Below the pieces are notes generated by a model that saw nothing but the letters and a program-made list of their open reading frames with translations, had not been told where the DNA came from and made no database searches. From an uncultured Flavobacteriaceae bacterium (lineage in GTDB: Bacteria; Bacteroidota; Bacteroidia; Flavobacteriales; Flavobacteriaceae): a stretch of 64,000 nucleotides of DNA. This document shows positions 46,884 through 56,059 of this stretch, in pieces. The translations under genes were made by a program, and so were the position numbers. The stretch's first letter is position 1. Each line of letters opens with the position of its first letter. The DNA lies in NCBI GenBank assembly GCA_937136455.1, contig CAKZOO010000051.1, positions 1 to 64,000 of the forward strand, read 5' to 3'.

Positions 46884-48053
46884 ATGCCCAATATTCTGGT
46901 AATTGAAGATGAAGACGCAATTAGAAGAGTTTTAGTAAAGATTCTAAAACAAGAAATTGATCAAGTACACATCGAAGAAGCTAATAATGGTAGATCAGGT
47001 TTAAAACAATTTGAATCCATGCTCTTTGATTTAGTGCTTTGTGATATTAAAATGCCAGATGTCGATGGTGTAGAAGTACTGCAAAGGGCAAAAGAGCTCA
47101 ATTCTGATGTTCCCTTTATCATGATCTCTGGCCACGGGGATTTAGAAACTGCAGTAGAAACGATGAGAATGGGAGCTTTCGATTACATATCTAAACCGCC
47201 AGATTTAAATCGATTGTTAACTTCGGTTAAAAATGCACTTGATAAAAATTTACTTCAACAAGAGAACAAGCAACTCAAGAAAAAAATAGCCAAAGCTTTT
47301 GAAATGGTTGGAGTCAGCCCTGCCATTGAAAAGATTAAAACGATGATTGAGAAAGTTGCTCCTTCAGAAGCTAGAGTCTTAATCACAGGACCCAATGGTA
47401 CAGGTAAAGAATTAGTTGCTCATTGGTTGCATCAAAAAAGTAACCGTTCAAAATTGCCTTTTGTCGAAGTTAATTGTGCTGCAATTCCTTCAGAACTCAT
47501 AGAAAGTGAACTTTTTGGTCATGTCAAAGGTTCATTTACCTCTGCTCATAAAGACCGTGCTGGAAAGTTTGAAACGGCCCATGGAGGTACGTTGTTCTTA
47601 GACGAAATTGGAGATATGAGTCTTTCTGCTCAAGCTAAAGTTCTTAGAGCTCTACAAGAAAATAAGATTAGTAGAGTAGGATCCGATAAGGATATCAAAG
47701 TAGATGTGAGAGTCATTGCCGCGACCAATAAGAATCTCAAGCAAGAAATTGCCGATGGAAAGTTTAGAGAAGATCTCTATCATCGATTAGCAGTGATATT
47801 AATCGATGTACCTAGTTTAGACAATCGCAAAGATGATATTCCACTCTTAGTATCACATTTTAGTCAACTCATCTGTAGTCAAGAAGGCAAGCCAGCTAAA
47901 GAATTTAGCGATGAAGCTTTGGAGCTTTTAAAAACCTATTCTTGGACAGGAAATATTCGAGAACTCAGAAATGTGGTGGAGCGTTTATTAATTTTAGGCG
48001 GCGATACTATCAATAAAGAAGACGTTGAACTCTTTGCAAATAAAAACGAATAA
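46884..48053 (+). CDS. NtrC-type sigma-54 response regulator lacking the DNA-binding domain
   Basis: A 389-residue regulator. Receiver domain 1-120 with phospho-acceptor Asp54 (VLCDIKMPD) and IMISGHGD. AAA+ domain ~140-375 with Walker A GPNGTGKE at 169-176, Walker B GGTLFLDEIGDM and arginine-finger region. The sigma-54 contact loop reads GSFTSA (216-221) instead of GAFTGA. The protein stops just after WTGNIRELRNVVERLLI and ~20 more residues, so the usual Fis-type helix-turn-helix is absent. The next gene starts on the following base, leaving no room for it. No sensor kinase is nearby. It may act without specific DNA binding. Confidence 0.9.
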   Translation: MPNILVIEDEDAIRRVLVKILKQEIDQVHIEEANNGRSGLKQFESMLFDLVLCDIKMPDVDGVEVLQRAKELNSDVPFIMISGHGDLETAVETMRMGAFDYISKPPDLNRLLTSVKNALDKNLLQQENKQLKKKIAKAFEMVGVSPAIEKIKTMIEKVAPSEARVLITGPNGTGKELVAHWLHQKSNRSKLPFVEVNCAAIPSELIESELFGHVKGSFTSAHKDRAGKFETAHGGTLFLDEIGDMSLSAQAKVLRALQENKISRVGSDKDIKVDVRVIAATNKNLKQEIADGKFREDLYHRLAVILIDVPSLDNRKDDIPLLVSHFSQLICSQEGKPAKEFSDEALELLKTYSWTGNIRELRNVVERLLILGGDTINKEDVELFANKNE

Positions 48054-49427
48054 ATGAAACATATACTTGTACTTTTTTTAGTGATAAGTCTTTGTGGTTA
48101 CGGTCAACAAGACGAAAAAAAAATTAAAGAAATCTTTGACACTGCGATGACTCAGAGTAGCTCCTATGATTGGTTGAATCATCTTTCTAATCAAATTGGA
48201 GGGAGGCTTTCGGGTTCAGTTCAAGCTGAAGAAGCAGTTCAATACACTTATAAAGAATTAAAGAAGCTCGATATAGATCGTGCCTATTTAGAGCCAGTGA
48301 TGGTTCCAAAATGGGTAAGAGGAACTCCTGAATTTGCCTACGTAGAAACCTCGCCCGGAAACACCTTTAATGTTCCAATTTGTGCTCTTGGTGGTTCAGT
48401 GTCTACTCCTGCGTTAGGTTTAAAAGCTCCTATTGTAGAGGTTATAGGTATTGAGGGTCTCGCAGAAGTTGGAAGAGAAAACATTGAAGGAAAAATAGTG
48501 TTCTTTAACGAACCTATGGATCAAACTTTTGTTCAAACACTTCAAGCCTATAGTAAGGCTGGTAAACAACGTGTCAACGGAGCTGCAGAAGCTGCTAAAT
48601 ACGGAGCTGTAGGTGTTATTGTTCGTTCGTTGAGTACTCGATTGGATGATTACCCTCATACGGGTTCCTTACATTACAGTGAGGATCCTTCTGTTCCTAG
48701 AATTCCTGCTGCTGCTATTTCCACTAATGGAGCTGAGCTTTTGAGTAAAACATTAGAGCTCAATCCAGATCTTAAATTCTTTTTTAAACAAAGTTGCAGA
48801 TCTATGGCTGATGTACAATCCTACAATGTAGTTGCCGAAATAAAAGGAAGTGACTATCCAGATGAAATTATTGTCGTTGGAGGCCATTTGGATTCTTGGG
48901 ATCTAGGAGATGGTTCGCACGATGATGGAGCTGGTTGTGTTCAAAGCATGGGGGTGATTGAATTATTCAACAAAATAGGATATCAACCTAAAAGAACGAT
49001 CAGAGTCGTTATGTTTATGAATGAAGAAAATGGATTGAGAGGTGGTACAAAATATGCTGAAAATGCTAAAAAAAATAAAGAAAATCACATTTTTGGATTG
49101 GAGAGTGACCTTGGCGGTTTTACACCAAGAGGATTTACCTTTAGTGCCTCGGATAAACAATTTGCGAGAATAGAGTCATGGAAAAACTTATTTGAACCTT
49201 ATTTAGTCAATATCTTCTTAAGAGGAGGTGGAGGTGCTGATATAGGTCCATTGAAAAATGTAGATTCATCAGTAGTCTTATCGGGATTAAGACCTGATCC
49301 ACAGCGCTATTTTGATCACCACCATGCTGCTAATGATACTTTTGAGCATGTCAATAAGAGAGAATTACATTTGGGGTTAGGTGCCATGGCATCACTAATT
49401 TATCTAGTGGATCAATACGGATTTTAA
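48054..49427 (+). CDS. Secreted M28-family zinc aminopeptidase/carboxypeptidase Q-like
   Basis: A 457-residue exported metallopeptidase with signal peptide (ILVLFLVISLCGYGQ). A PA-like domain lies around residues 110-230. The di-zinc peptidase core has GGHLDSWD (His278, Asp280), DGSHDDGAGC with the bridging Asp, the catalytic Glu pair in MNEENGLRGG, and the late ligand in FDHHHAANDTFEHV. It resembles plasma glutamate carboxypeptidase / carboxypeptidase Q. The role is probably peptide scavenging in the periplasm. It starts immediately after the regulator stop codon. Confidence 0.9.
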   Translation: MKHILVLFLVISLCGYGQQDEKKIKEIFDTAMTQSSSYDWLNHLSNQIGGRLSGSVQAEEAVQYTYKELKKLDIDRAYLEPVMVPKWVRGTPEFAYVETSPGNTFNVPICALGGSVSTPALGLKAPIVEVIGIEGLAEVGRENIEGKIVFFNEPMDQTFVQTLQAYSKAGKQRVNGAAEAAKYGAVGVIVRSLSTRLDDYPHTGSLHYSEDPSVPRIPAAAISTNGAELLSKTLELNPDLKFFFKQSCRSMADVQSYNVVAEIKGSDYPDEIIVVGGHLDSWDLGDGSHDDGAGCVQSMGVIELFNKIGYQPKRTIRVVMFMNEENGLRGGTKYAENAKKNKENHIFGLESDLGGFTPRGFTFSASDKQFARIESWKNLFEPYLVNIFLRGGGGADIGPLKNVDSSVVLSGLRPDPQRYFDHHHAANDTFEHVNKRELHLGLGAMASLIYLVDQYGF

Positions 49428-49458
49428 TTGGCCTATCGCTTCTTATTTAATATCTTTG
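49428..49458 (+). promoter_or_regulatory. Promoter of the dual immunophilin gene
   Basis: TTG at 49428-49430 overlapping the end of the M28 gene's downstream edge, a 20-base spacer, and a perfect TAnnTTTG (TATCTTTG) at 49451-49458, 23 bases before the ATG. Confidence 0.65.
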
Positions 49459-49481
49459 CAGCTCATTAAAAAATTAGAGTC

Positions 49482-50414
49482 ATGCAAGACGGTATTTACG
49501 CAAAATTCAATACTTCAAAAGGAACAATCCTTATTCAATTAACAGCTGATAAAACACCTGGAACAGTTGGTAACTTTGTCGCTTTGGCAGAGGGAAATTT
49601 AGAAAACACTGCTAAACCACAAGGACAACCTTATTACGATGGTTTATCTTTTCACAGAGTGATTCCAGATTTCATGATTCAAGGGGGATGTCCTCTAGGA
49701 ACAGGTACAGGAGATCCTGGGTATAAATTTGACGATGAGTTTCACGTGGATTTAAAACACGATGGACCTGGAGTATTGTCAATGGCCAATGCAGGTCCTG
49801 GAACAAATGGTTCTCAGTTTTTCATCACTCATGTTGCTACTCCATGGTTGGACAATAAACACACTGTTTTTGGATCAGTACTAGAAGGGCAAGATGTTGT
49901 TGATGCTATTGCTCAAGGAGATAAAATCGATTCTTTGGAAATAGTACGAGTTGGTGAAGAAGCTAAAAACTGGAATGCAATTGAAGCTTTCAGAACCTTT
50001 GAAGGAGCTAGAGCAAAACGTATTGCTGAACAAAAAGAAGCTCAAGAAAAAGAATTAGAAGAATTAGCAGCTGGTTTTCAAAAGACAGCATCTGGACTTC
50101 GTTATCAAATCATTCAAAAAGGTGAGGGAGCTCAAGCTCAAGCGGGTCAACAAGTGAGTGTTCACTATGAAGGTTCTCTAGCAAATGGACAGGTATTTGA
50201 TTCTTCTTATAAAAGAAATCAACCGATTGATTTTCAAGTAGGGGTTGGACAAGTAATTCCAGGATGGGATGAAGGAATTCAATTACTTCACATTGGAGAT
50301 AAAGCTCGTTTTGTAATTCCATCAGATTTAGGCTATGGTGCAGCTGGAGCAGGTGGTGTAATTCCTCCAAATGCAACTTTGATATTCGATGTTGAATTGG
50401 TAGACGCTAAATAA
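49482..50414 (+). CDS. Dual-family peptidyl-prolyl isomerase (cyclophilin-FKBP fusion)
   Basis: A 310-residue protein with no signal peptide, so cytoplasmic. Residues 1-~165 are a cyclophilin: [15 protein letters not shown] with the catalytic Arg, [13 protein letters not shown], and [13 protein letters not shown] Lys/Glu-rich helical linker (~170-200) follows. The FKBP domain runs from ~205 to 310: [30 protein letters not shown], and [22 protein letters not shown]. Such CFBP-type double immunophilins are known from Flavobacterium. Both isomerase modules keep the main active-site residues. Confidence 0.93.
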   Translation: MQDGIYAKFNTSKGTILIQLTADKTPGTVGNFVALAEGNLENTAKPQGQPYYDGLSFHRVIPDFMIQGGCPLGTGTGDPGYKFDDEFHVDLKHDGPGVLSMANAGPGTNGSQFFITHVATPWLDNKHTVFGSVLEGQDVVDAIAQGDKIDSLEIVRVGEEAKNWNAIEAFRTFEGARAKRIAEQKEAQEKELEELAAGFQKTASGLRYQIIQKGEGAQAQAGQQVSVHYEGSLANGQVFDSSYKRNQPIDFQVGVGQVIPGWDEGIQLLHIGDKARFVIPSDLGYGAAGAGGVIPPNATLIFDVELVDAK

Positions 50415-50438
50415 TACCATTCAAATTCTTTGATATAG

Positions 50439-50463
50439 AGCCCATCTAACGATGGGCTTTTTT
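50439..50463 (+). terminator. Rho-independent terminator of the immunophilin gene
   Basis: An eight-base-pair stem AGCCCATC / GATGGGCT, four-base loop, and a run of T. Confidence 0.85.
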
Positions 50464-50489
50464 AGTTATCTTTATTAAAAACATGAATC

Positions 50490-51020
50490 ATGACAACAGT
50501 AGATAAAGAAGTGTATCCTATCGGTTTATTTGAATCGCCATCAATGATCACAAAATCTCAAATTGAAGAGTGGATTGATCAGATTGCTCAGTATCCAGCT
50601 GTGTTACGAAGCTCTGTAGAATCATTGTCTGAAAGTGATTTAGAAGCTTCTTATCGAGAAGGAACATGGACCATACGACAGTTAATTCATCATCTAGCAG
50701 ATAGTCACACGCACGCCTATATTCGTTTTAAATGGGCTAAGGCACATCCATGCTGTTTGATTAAAGCCTATGACGAAACTGCTTGGAGCAATTTTAAGGA
50801 CGCTAAGGAAGCTCCGATTGAACTTTCCTTGGATTATATCGATATGCTTTACAAACGTTGGGTGTACTTTCTAAAAACCCTTAATGAAAAAGACTATCAA
50901 ATCTTTTATATTCACCCTGAAGGAAATCAACAAAAGAGCTTGTTTTTTACACTCGGACAATATGTGTGGCATGGAAATCACCACTTAGCTCAAATTGAGC
51001 AGTGGAAAAAATCCAGATAA
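50490..51020 (+). CDS. YfiT/DinB-fold putative metal-dependent hydrolase or bacillithiol transferase
   Basis: A 176-residue four-helix-bundle protein of the DinB superfamily, YfiT branch. The three metal-binding His positions are visible: LIHHLADSHTHAYIRFK near residues 66-82, and the pair in YVWHGNHHLAQIEQW near 155-162. In Bacillus and relatives this branch includes BstA, a bacillithiol S-transferase. Enzyme activity here is inferred from the fold. It stands alone behind the immunophilin terminator and converges on the thioredoxin-fold gene. Confidence 0.85.
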   Translation: MTTVDKEVYPIGLFESPSMITKSQIEEWIDQIAQYPAVLRSSVESLSESDLEASYREGTWTIRQLIHHLADSHTHAYIRFKWAKAHPCCLIKAYDETAWSNFKDAKEAPIELSLDYIDMLYKRWVYFLKTLNEKDYQIFYIHPEGNQQKSLFFTLGQYVWHGNHHLAQIEQWKKSR

Positions 51021-51030
51021 GAACTACCGC

Positions 51031-51585
51031 TTACTTCCATTTAATATTACAACCAATACTCGGTTTTTGATTGGGATCGATGACTTTGTTTTCAATGAGA
51101 GCATCAAAGGCATTTGAAAGATCAATTCCAGTACACTCTTTTCCATTTCCGGGTCTTGAATCATCCATCTGTCCTCTGTAGACAAGTGATAATTTAGAAT
51201 TGTATAAAAAGAAATCAGGTGTGCATTCCGCCATATAAGCTTTGGCTACAGATTGATCTTCATCATAGAGATACGGGAAAGGGTAGGAGAGTTCTTTCGC
51301 TCTTTTTTTCATAAGCTTAGGACCGTCTTGTGGGTAATTCACTACATCATTTGAGGAAATAGCTATAAATTGAATTCCCTTTTCTTGATACCTATTGGCA
51401 AGCTGAACCAAACGTTCATTGATGTGAAGTACAAATGGACAGTGATTACAAATAAAAGCGATAAGTGTTCCCTTTGATCCTTTTAATGCATCTAAACTTA
51501 GAATCTTGTCACTTGTGGTATCCATTAAATTAAAATCAACTGCCTTGGTTCCTAAGGAGATCATTCGACTGGGGGTTGCTGCCAT
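51031..51585 (-). CDS. Thioredoxin-fold (AhpC/TSA-like) protein with CNHC motif
   Basis: A 184-residue cytoplasmic protein with a peroxiredoxin/TlpA-like thioredoxin fold. The redox motif CNHC lies in AFICNHCPFVLHIN (about residues 46-49). The family segments YQEKGIQFIAISSND and YDEDQSVAKAYMAECTPDFFLY follow, with the cis-Pro TPDFF. No signal peptide is seen. Likely a thiol oxidoreductase or peroxiredoxin-like protein; the partner is unknown. It has its own promoter within the tail of the acyltransferase gene upstream. Confidence 0.86.
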   Translation of the reverse strand: MAATPSRMISLGTKAVDFNLMDTTSDKILSLDALKGSKGTLIAFICNHCPFVLHINERLVQLANRYQEKGIQFIAISSNDVVNYPQDGPKLMKKRAKELSYPFPYLYDEDQSVAKAYMAECTPDFFLYNSKLSLVYRGQMDDSRPGNGKECTGIDLSNAFDALIENKVIDPNQKPSIGCNIKWK

Positions 51586-51599
51586 TTCTTAAGTTTTTA

Positions 51600-51628
51600 C
51601 AAAGGTATTAATTAGATCGCTTTTACAA
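51600..51628 (-). promoter_or_regulatory. Promoter of the thioredoxin-fold gene, inside the acyltransferase gene end
   Basis: On the minus strand: TTG at 51628-51626, an 18-base spacer, then a perfect TACCTTTG at 51607-51600, 14 bases upstream of the ATG. The -33 element falls inside the last codons of the upstream acyltransferase gene. Confidence 0.65.
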
Positions 51629-52655
51629 GAAGTCTCGATAATGAGTAATGTAATACGATCCCAACGAATACTATTTTAACAGGAATGATACACCAGGCTA
51701 TAGAGGCAATAAAAGTCATAAAAAGTACATAGCCAAATGCAGCGAAAGCAAAGCGAAACGTACTGACGAATTCAATATCAAATCGCTTGGGGTTGGAAAG
51801 TCTCCAAAAAAGAACAATTGGAAAATTGAGTATATACAATAGAATTCTAGCGAACTTGCTCATAAAAGATACTTTCTTAGCTTCTATGGGATATGAAGTT
51901 TTAGAAATTTGATAAGAAGCAATAATTTGATTATTGACATCAGGTTCTAAAAAATCAACCCTTTTATAGTGTAAATATTCAAATACTTCTGAGTAATTTT
52001 CTTGGTCATCAATGTGAGTAGTAAGTTTGATGAGTTCTTTTTTAAGTTCTTTTTTTAATAGACTTAAATGTTCTGATTCATCCTGTTCTTTAATGAGTTG
52101 TTGTACCGAAATCGGGGTACCTATTTTAATTACAACACTGTCTGGAAATTGTTCTAAGTGTTTGTAATTAAATCCTATAGGTAGAATTTGAACATCTAAT
52201 TTGGGATTCTGTTTTAAAGCTCTACTGAGAATGTGATGAAAACCGTTTTTAAGGATGCGAACTCTTCTGTCAATTCCATGGCTTCCTTCTGGAAATAACA
52301 TGAGATTTTTAGATTGGAGTAAAAGATCTGAACACTGATCAAATATTTCTTCGTTTTTGTGAAGTAAATCTCTACCATCTCGAATTCTGTAGATGGGCAT
52401 CATTTGAATGGTTCTTAAAAACCAATTAGCAATGGGGTTTTTAAAAACATCAGACCTGGCTAAATAATAGGGGTTAAGTTTACACAGCGTTCCTATTAAT
52501 ATAGGATCAATAAGTCCATTTTGATGATTGGGTAAAATAAGTATAGGCTTTCCTTTAGGGATATTTTCTAATCCAGAAATCTTAATCTTCTTGTAATAGG
52601 ATCTCAGACCAAAGCCTATTAGAAACCTTAAAACTTCATTTAACACCCTTTTCAT
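51612..52655 (-). CDS. 1-acylglycerol-3-phosphate O-acyltransferase (PlsC-like)
   Basis: Membrane-bound acyltransferase of phospholipid synthesis, 347 residues. The PlsC motifs are visible: block I in LPNHQNGLIDPIL (NHQNxxD in place of the common NHxxxxD; the catalytic His is kept), block III FPEGSHG, and the following VQILPIGFNY. Two to three C-terminal hydrophobic helices (~265-340) extend beyond the core. It shares one base with the CsaA gene upstream. It is probably part of an M14 peptidase-CsaA-acyltransferase transcript. Confidence 0.87.
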   Translation of the reverse strand: MKRVLNEVLRFLIGFGLRSYYKKIKISGLENIPKGKPILILPNHQNGLIDPILIGTLCKLNPYYLARSDVFKNPIANWFLRTIQMMPIYRIRDGRDLLHKNEEIFDQCSDLLLQSKNLMLFPEGSHGIDRRVRILKNGFHHILSRALKQNPKLDVQILPIGFNYKHLEQFPDSVVIKIGTPISVQQLIKEQDESEHLSLLKKELKKELIKLTTHIDDQENYSEVFEYLHYKRVDFLEPDVNNQIIASYQISKTSYPIEAKKVSFMSKFARILLYILNFPIVLFWRLSNPKRFDIEFVSTFRFAFAAFGYVLFMTFIASIAWCIIPVKIVFVGIVLHYSLSRLLVKAI

Positions 52656-52999
52656 TAACTAATACTTAATCCGTTAGTTACATCGTGATCTGGGTGGAGT
52701 AGTGATACTTTTGTGCTATCTACACTTCCCAAAATCAAACATTCACTCATAAAATTAGCAATTTGTTTTGGAGGAAAGTTAACAACGGCTACAACTTTTT
52801 TTCCAATGAGTTCTTCAATACCATAAAGCACTGTGATTTGAGCAGAGGTCTTTTTAATGCCAATGTCATCACCAAAATCAATAGTTAATTGATAGGCTGG
52901 TTTTTTAGCTTTTTCAAAAGGGCTGGCACTTATTACAGTGCCAACCCTCATGTCTATCTTATTAAAGTCTTCCCAGCTTATAGGTTCTTTAAGCATCAT
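52655..52999 (-). CDS. csaA: CsaA-type tRNA-binding protein
   Basis: A single OB-fold protein of 114 residues related to the C-terminal domain of methionyl/phenylalanyl-tRNA synthetases. Hallmarks are the start WEDFNKIDMRVGTV, the middle KKTSAQITVLY and the closing motif VVAVVNFPPKQIANFMSECLILG. CsaA has been described as a chaperone/secretion-related and tRNA-binding protein. It is nine bases after the M14 gene. Either of two adjacent ATG codons could be the start. Confidence 0.93.
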   Translation of the reverse strand: MMLKEPISWEDFNKIDMRVGTVISASPFEKAKKPAYQLTIDFGDDIGIKKTSAQITVLYGIEELIGKKVVAVVNFPPKQIANFMSECLILGSVDSTKVSLLHPDHDVTNGLSIS

Positions 53000-53008
53000 T
53001 TATTTGGT

Positions 53009-55528
53009 TTACATACTATCTCCAAAGAAAATAGCATTCGCTAATAATTTGTTAGTTCCATACCAAAAAGCTCTAAAGTTGGTGTTGTCGGTAAACATCA
53101 TCACATGTCCAGAGCCTAAGCGTTGTACTTTAAACGGAACTGTGTTTGGAATGAGTTTCGCATTTCTCTTTGAGTGATAACCACTGATTAAAGGAGTTGC
53201 AGTATATTGAATTGGATTGTTGAAACTCTGTTCATCTGCTTTAACATATAGGTTGGTGTTTCTAAAGAGAGCTATATGGTCATTGGTGTATCCGTAGTTT
53301 ATTGGATGTGTGCGATCAATCTTTGCATTAAAGATGGCTCCTCCAGTTTCTTGAGCACCACTAAACCTTCTTTTGTTTTCAAAATCAATACCGCTAGCGA
53401 TATGATCAGAAGTATTGAATTCTAAATCCATTATTTCATTTTGATCTAAGAATCGAACAGAACTTCTGTAGGCAATTAAATTACCACCAGTTCTTACCCA
53501 AGCCTTTAGTTTTTCAGCATGAGATTTAGTAAGACCATAACCGTAATTTGCTGGAATAATGATGCTGGTATATCTACTGAGATCTCTCATCGACAAACTA
53601 GTTACGTCTAATTTGGTTAGCTTGATCTCATAACGTTGATCAAATAAATGCCATATTTCACCAGCGTCATAAGATGCAATGCCGTCTCCAACTAGGATGG
53701 CAACCTCCTGTTTTTTAATGGGTCTAAAATTATTAGATCCCAAATCAATACCATTGCTATAACCTGAAGCAACTGCTCTAATTTGAATACCGCTATCTTC
53801 TGCGATGGCTTTCATAAACGATCTTAATTCTTGCTTATCAAGAACTTGATTTTGTACAGGAACTTCGATGGTTCCATAGTCGTATGAAACTCCTTCCAAA
53901 CTAAACTTTTTAAGAGAAACCTTTGCTCTTAGGCCCTTGTTTAGAATTTTATTGAGTGCTTTAGGAGTGTAGTAATTGTGCCATTCAAATAAATAAGCAT
54001 AAGTTCCTTCACCGATCAGCGACCCTTTAATAGGTTCTAACTTTTCAACTTTTTCTGCTGAAGAAGGAATACTGCTAATCGTACTGTAATCTAAATCAAA
54101 TGCCAAAGGAAACGTCCAAGAGGAGATATCGTAGAATAAGCTATCTTGAAATTTAGTCTGCTTATTAAACATCGCATCGATAAGCTTTTTGTTTTTTTGA
54201 TTAAGAGGAACCACATAGGAATGATCTTCCTTATAGTTTTTTCCAGAAGTTGATAAAGGTTCATTTAATTTGTAAAATGCAATTTTGTGACGCTCTAAGA
54301 TTTCAGCAAGATGCCATGCTCTTGCAGGATCTTTAGGATTCCCAAACACATAGGCTTTATTCTTTTCTTTAACAGCCTCTGCTCGCATGTTGTTGTAAAA
54401 ATCTCTCTGATAAGCCAAAAGTTTTTCTCTCATATTGACTGCGGCATCTAATGTGGATAGGGCAGCTGTAAATTGATTTCTAATGGTAAAAGGGAAAGTG
54501 AGTACTCCATTGTCACTTTCTTGTGCGTGACCGCGAGAACTTCCTTGTTCGAATAATATTCCAATAGATCCATTGATGTCTGGAAAAGTAGACCCTTTGC
54601 CGTAGTAAAAGTCATCGTAATTTTCTTCAGAGTAGTAAAAGGATCCTAATTTGTCAAACGCTTTGGCGTGATAGGATCCAATTTCAGCAGTTAAACGTTG
54701 ATTTTCTTTTGGAGTCAAAGGGTTGATACGTGTAGGTTCTCCAGGTTGAAAAAAGAATGAAGAATTGGTGCCCATTTCATGATGATCCGTTAAGATGTTT
54801 GGAAGCCAATGGTGGTAACTGTTGATTCGAGCTCTACTTTCTGGTAGCTGAGCAGGTAACCAGTCTCTGTTAAGGTCAAACCAGTAGTGATTAGTTCTCC
54901 CGCCTGGCCATGCTTCTCTGTATTCACGATCGTTTGGATCAGGGTTGATCTGAGAATTTTTATGCATATTAGCCCAAGTAGAAAATCGTTGAAGTCCATC
55001 AGGATTAAAAGAAGGATCCATTAAGATGACCGTATTTTCAAGTGCATTTTCAATATAAGGTCCTTGAGCAGCAGCTAAATAATAGATATACGCTAATCCA
55101 GCATTGGCTCCTGAAGGTTCATTTCCGTGAATTGAGAAGCCTTGGTAGATTACAAGTGGCTGATTTTTGATGTCAACACTTGTCCCTTCAGTATTTGCTA
55201 AATGAGCTTCTTGAATAGCTTCGATGTTTTCGTGATTCTTTTTAGAAGTAACAGTCAATAAAAGAATAGGTCTCCCTTCAAAAGTTGTTCCTCTGTTTTC
55301 AATACTTACACGATCTGAAACCTCAGCGATGGTCTGCATATACTGAACTAATTTGTCGTGTGTTACATGCCACTGGCCAACCTCATGTCCAAAGACTTGT
55401 TTTGGTGTTGGAATCGATTGATTGTAAGTGATGTCTTGTGGTAAATAGTAATTTAAATCGAGTGATTCTTGTGCAAATGTGAGCGTGCTAACGAGGCATC
55501 CCACAAAAAGGAGGGTTAATTTTTTCAT
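53009..55528 (-). CDS. Secreted M14-family zinc carboxypeptidase
   Basis: An 839-residue exported metallopeptidase with signal peptide (KKLTLLFVGCLVSTLTFAQ). The zinc motif HGNE lies in GFSIHGNEPSGANAGL (about residue 130-145). The substrate region NPDGLQRFSTWAN, YWFDLNRDW and the third-ligand segment ILTDHHEMG follow, and the catalytic Glu is probably in LFEQGSSRG. The C-terminal half (~400-839) includes a glutamine-amidotransferase-like fold (AILVGDGIASYDAGEIW). The start ATG at 55528 is preferred over a TTG two codons upstream. It probably degrades peptides in the periplasm or on the surface. Confidence 0.9.
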   Translation of the reverse strand: MKKLTLLFVGCLVSTLTFAQESLDLNYYLPQDITYNQSIPTPKQVFGHEVGQWHVTHDKLVQYMQTIAEVSDRVSIENRGTTFEGRPILLLTVTSKKNHENIEAIQEAHLANTEGTSVDIKNQPLVIYQGFSIHGNEPSGANAGLAYIYYLAAAQGPYIENALENTVILMDPSFNPDGLQRFSTWANMHKNSQINPDPNDREYREAWPGGRTNHYWFDLNRDWLPAQLPESRARINSYHHWLPNILTDHHEMGTNSSFFFQPGEPTRINPLTPKENQRLTAEIGSYHAKAFDKLGSFYYSEENYDDFYYGKGSTFPDINGSIGILFEQGSSRGHAQESDNGVLTFPFTIRNQFTAALSTLDAAVNMREKLLAYQRDFYNNMRAEAVKEKNKAYVFGNPKDPARAWHLAEILERHKIAFYKLNEPLSTSGKNYKEDHSYVVPLNQKNKKLIDAMFNKQTKFQDSLFYDISSWTFPLAFDLDYSTISSIPSSAEKVEKLEPIKGSLIGEGTYAYLFEWHNYYTPKALNKILNKGLRAKVSLKKFSLEGVSYDYGTIEVPVQNQVLDKQELRSFMKAIAEDSGIQIRAVASGYSNGIDLGSNNFRPIKKQEVAILVGDGIASYDAGEIWHLFDQRYEIKLTKLDVTSLSMRDLSRYTSIIIPANYGYGLTKSHAEKLKAWVRTGGNLIAYRSSVRFLDQNEIMDLEFNTSDHIASGIDFENKRRFSGAQETGGAIFNAKIDRTHPINYGYTNDHIALFRNTNLYVKADEQSFNNPIQYTATPLISGYHSKRNAKLIPNTVPFKVQRLGSGHVMMFTDNTNFRAFWYGTNKLLANAIFFGDSM

Positions 55529-55560
55529 GATCAATAGTATAGTTTGTTATAAAAATAAAG

Positions 55561-55584
55561 AAAGGCCTCTAAAAAGAGGCCTTT
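55561..55584 (-). terminator. Terminator of the DUF3276 gene (minus strand)
   Basis: A perfect ten-base inverted repeat AAAGGCCTCT / AGAGGCCTTT with a four-base loop. On the minus strand it is followed by a T-rich but interrupted tract. Confidence 0.7.
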
Positions 55585-55609
55585 ACAATCAATTATTTTT
55601 TAAAATCTT

Positions 55610-55987
55610 CTAGATATCGTCAAAATCTACATCTGTAAAACTAGAAGTGTCTGATGAACTTTCAGTAATTACCTCTGAAAACTCATCTTCTTGTTCATCC
55701 GATTCTTTTTTGAAATCTTTTTGATGACGCTCAGAAATTACTTCCTCACCTTTGCGATCAACTATATAATCCATCATTTCCGCAGTCAATTCTTTAAATG
55801 AATCGAAGTCTTCTTTGTAAAGATATATCTTGTGTTTCTTATAGTGAAACGATCCATCTTCATGGGTAAATTTTTTGCTCTCAGTGATTGTTAAATAATA
55901 ATCCCCAGCTTTAGTTTCTCTCACATCGAAGAAGTATGTTCTTCTTCCTGCTCTCAATACTTTAGAGTATATTTCTTCTTGTTCCAT
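55610..55987 (-). CDS. DUF3276 PUR-alpha-like nucleic-acid-binding protein
   Basis: A 125-residue protein of the DUF3276 family, a bacterial relative of the eukaryotic PUR-alpha ssDNA/RNA-binding repeat. The core is residues ~3-85: VLRAGRRTYFFDVRETKAGDYYL and FHYKKHKIYLYKEDFDSF, split across beta strands. The C-terminal ~35 residues are acidic and Ser-rich, probably disordered. Known from Borrelia and Bacteroidota; its cellular role here is unknown. It has its own terminator and follows the ABC exporter gene by 72 bases. Confidence 0.9.
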   Translation of the reverse strand: MEQEEIYSKVLRAGRRTYFFDVRETKAGDYYLTITESKKFTHEDGSFHYKKHKIYLYKEDFDSFKELTAEMMDYIVDRKGEEVISERHQKDFKKESDEQEDEFSEVITESSSDTSSFTDVDFDDI

Positions 55988-56059
55988 TTTCCTAATCTTA
56001 TTTAGATAACAGTTATAGGTTCAAATTTGGAAAAAAAAAGGGATACGAACAACAGAATT

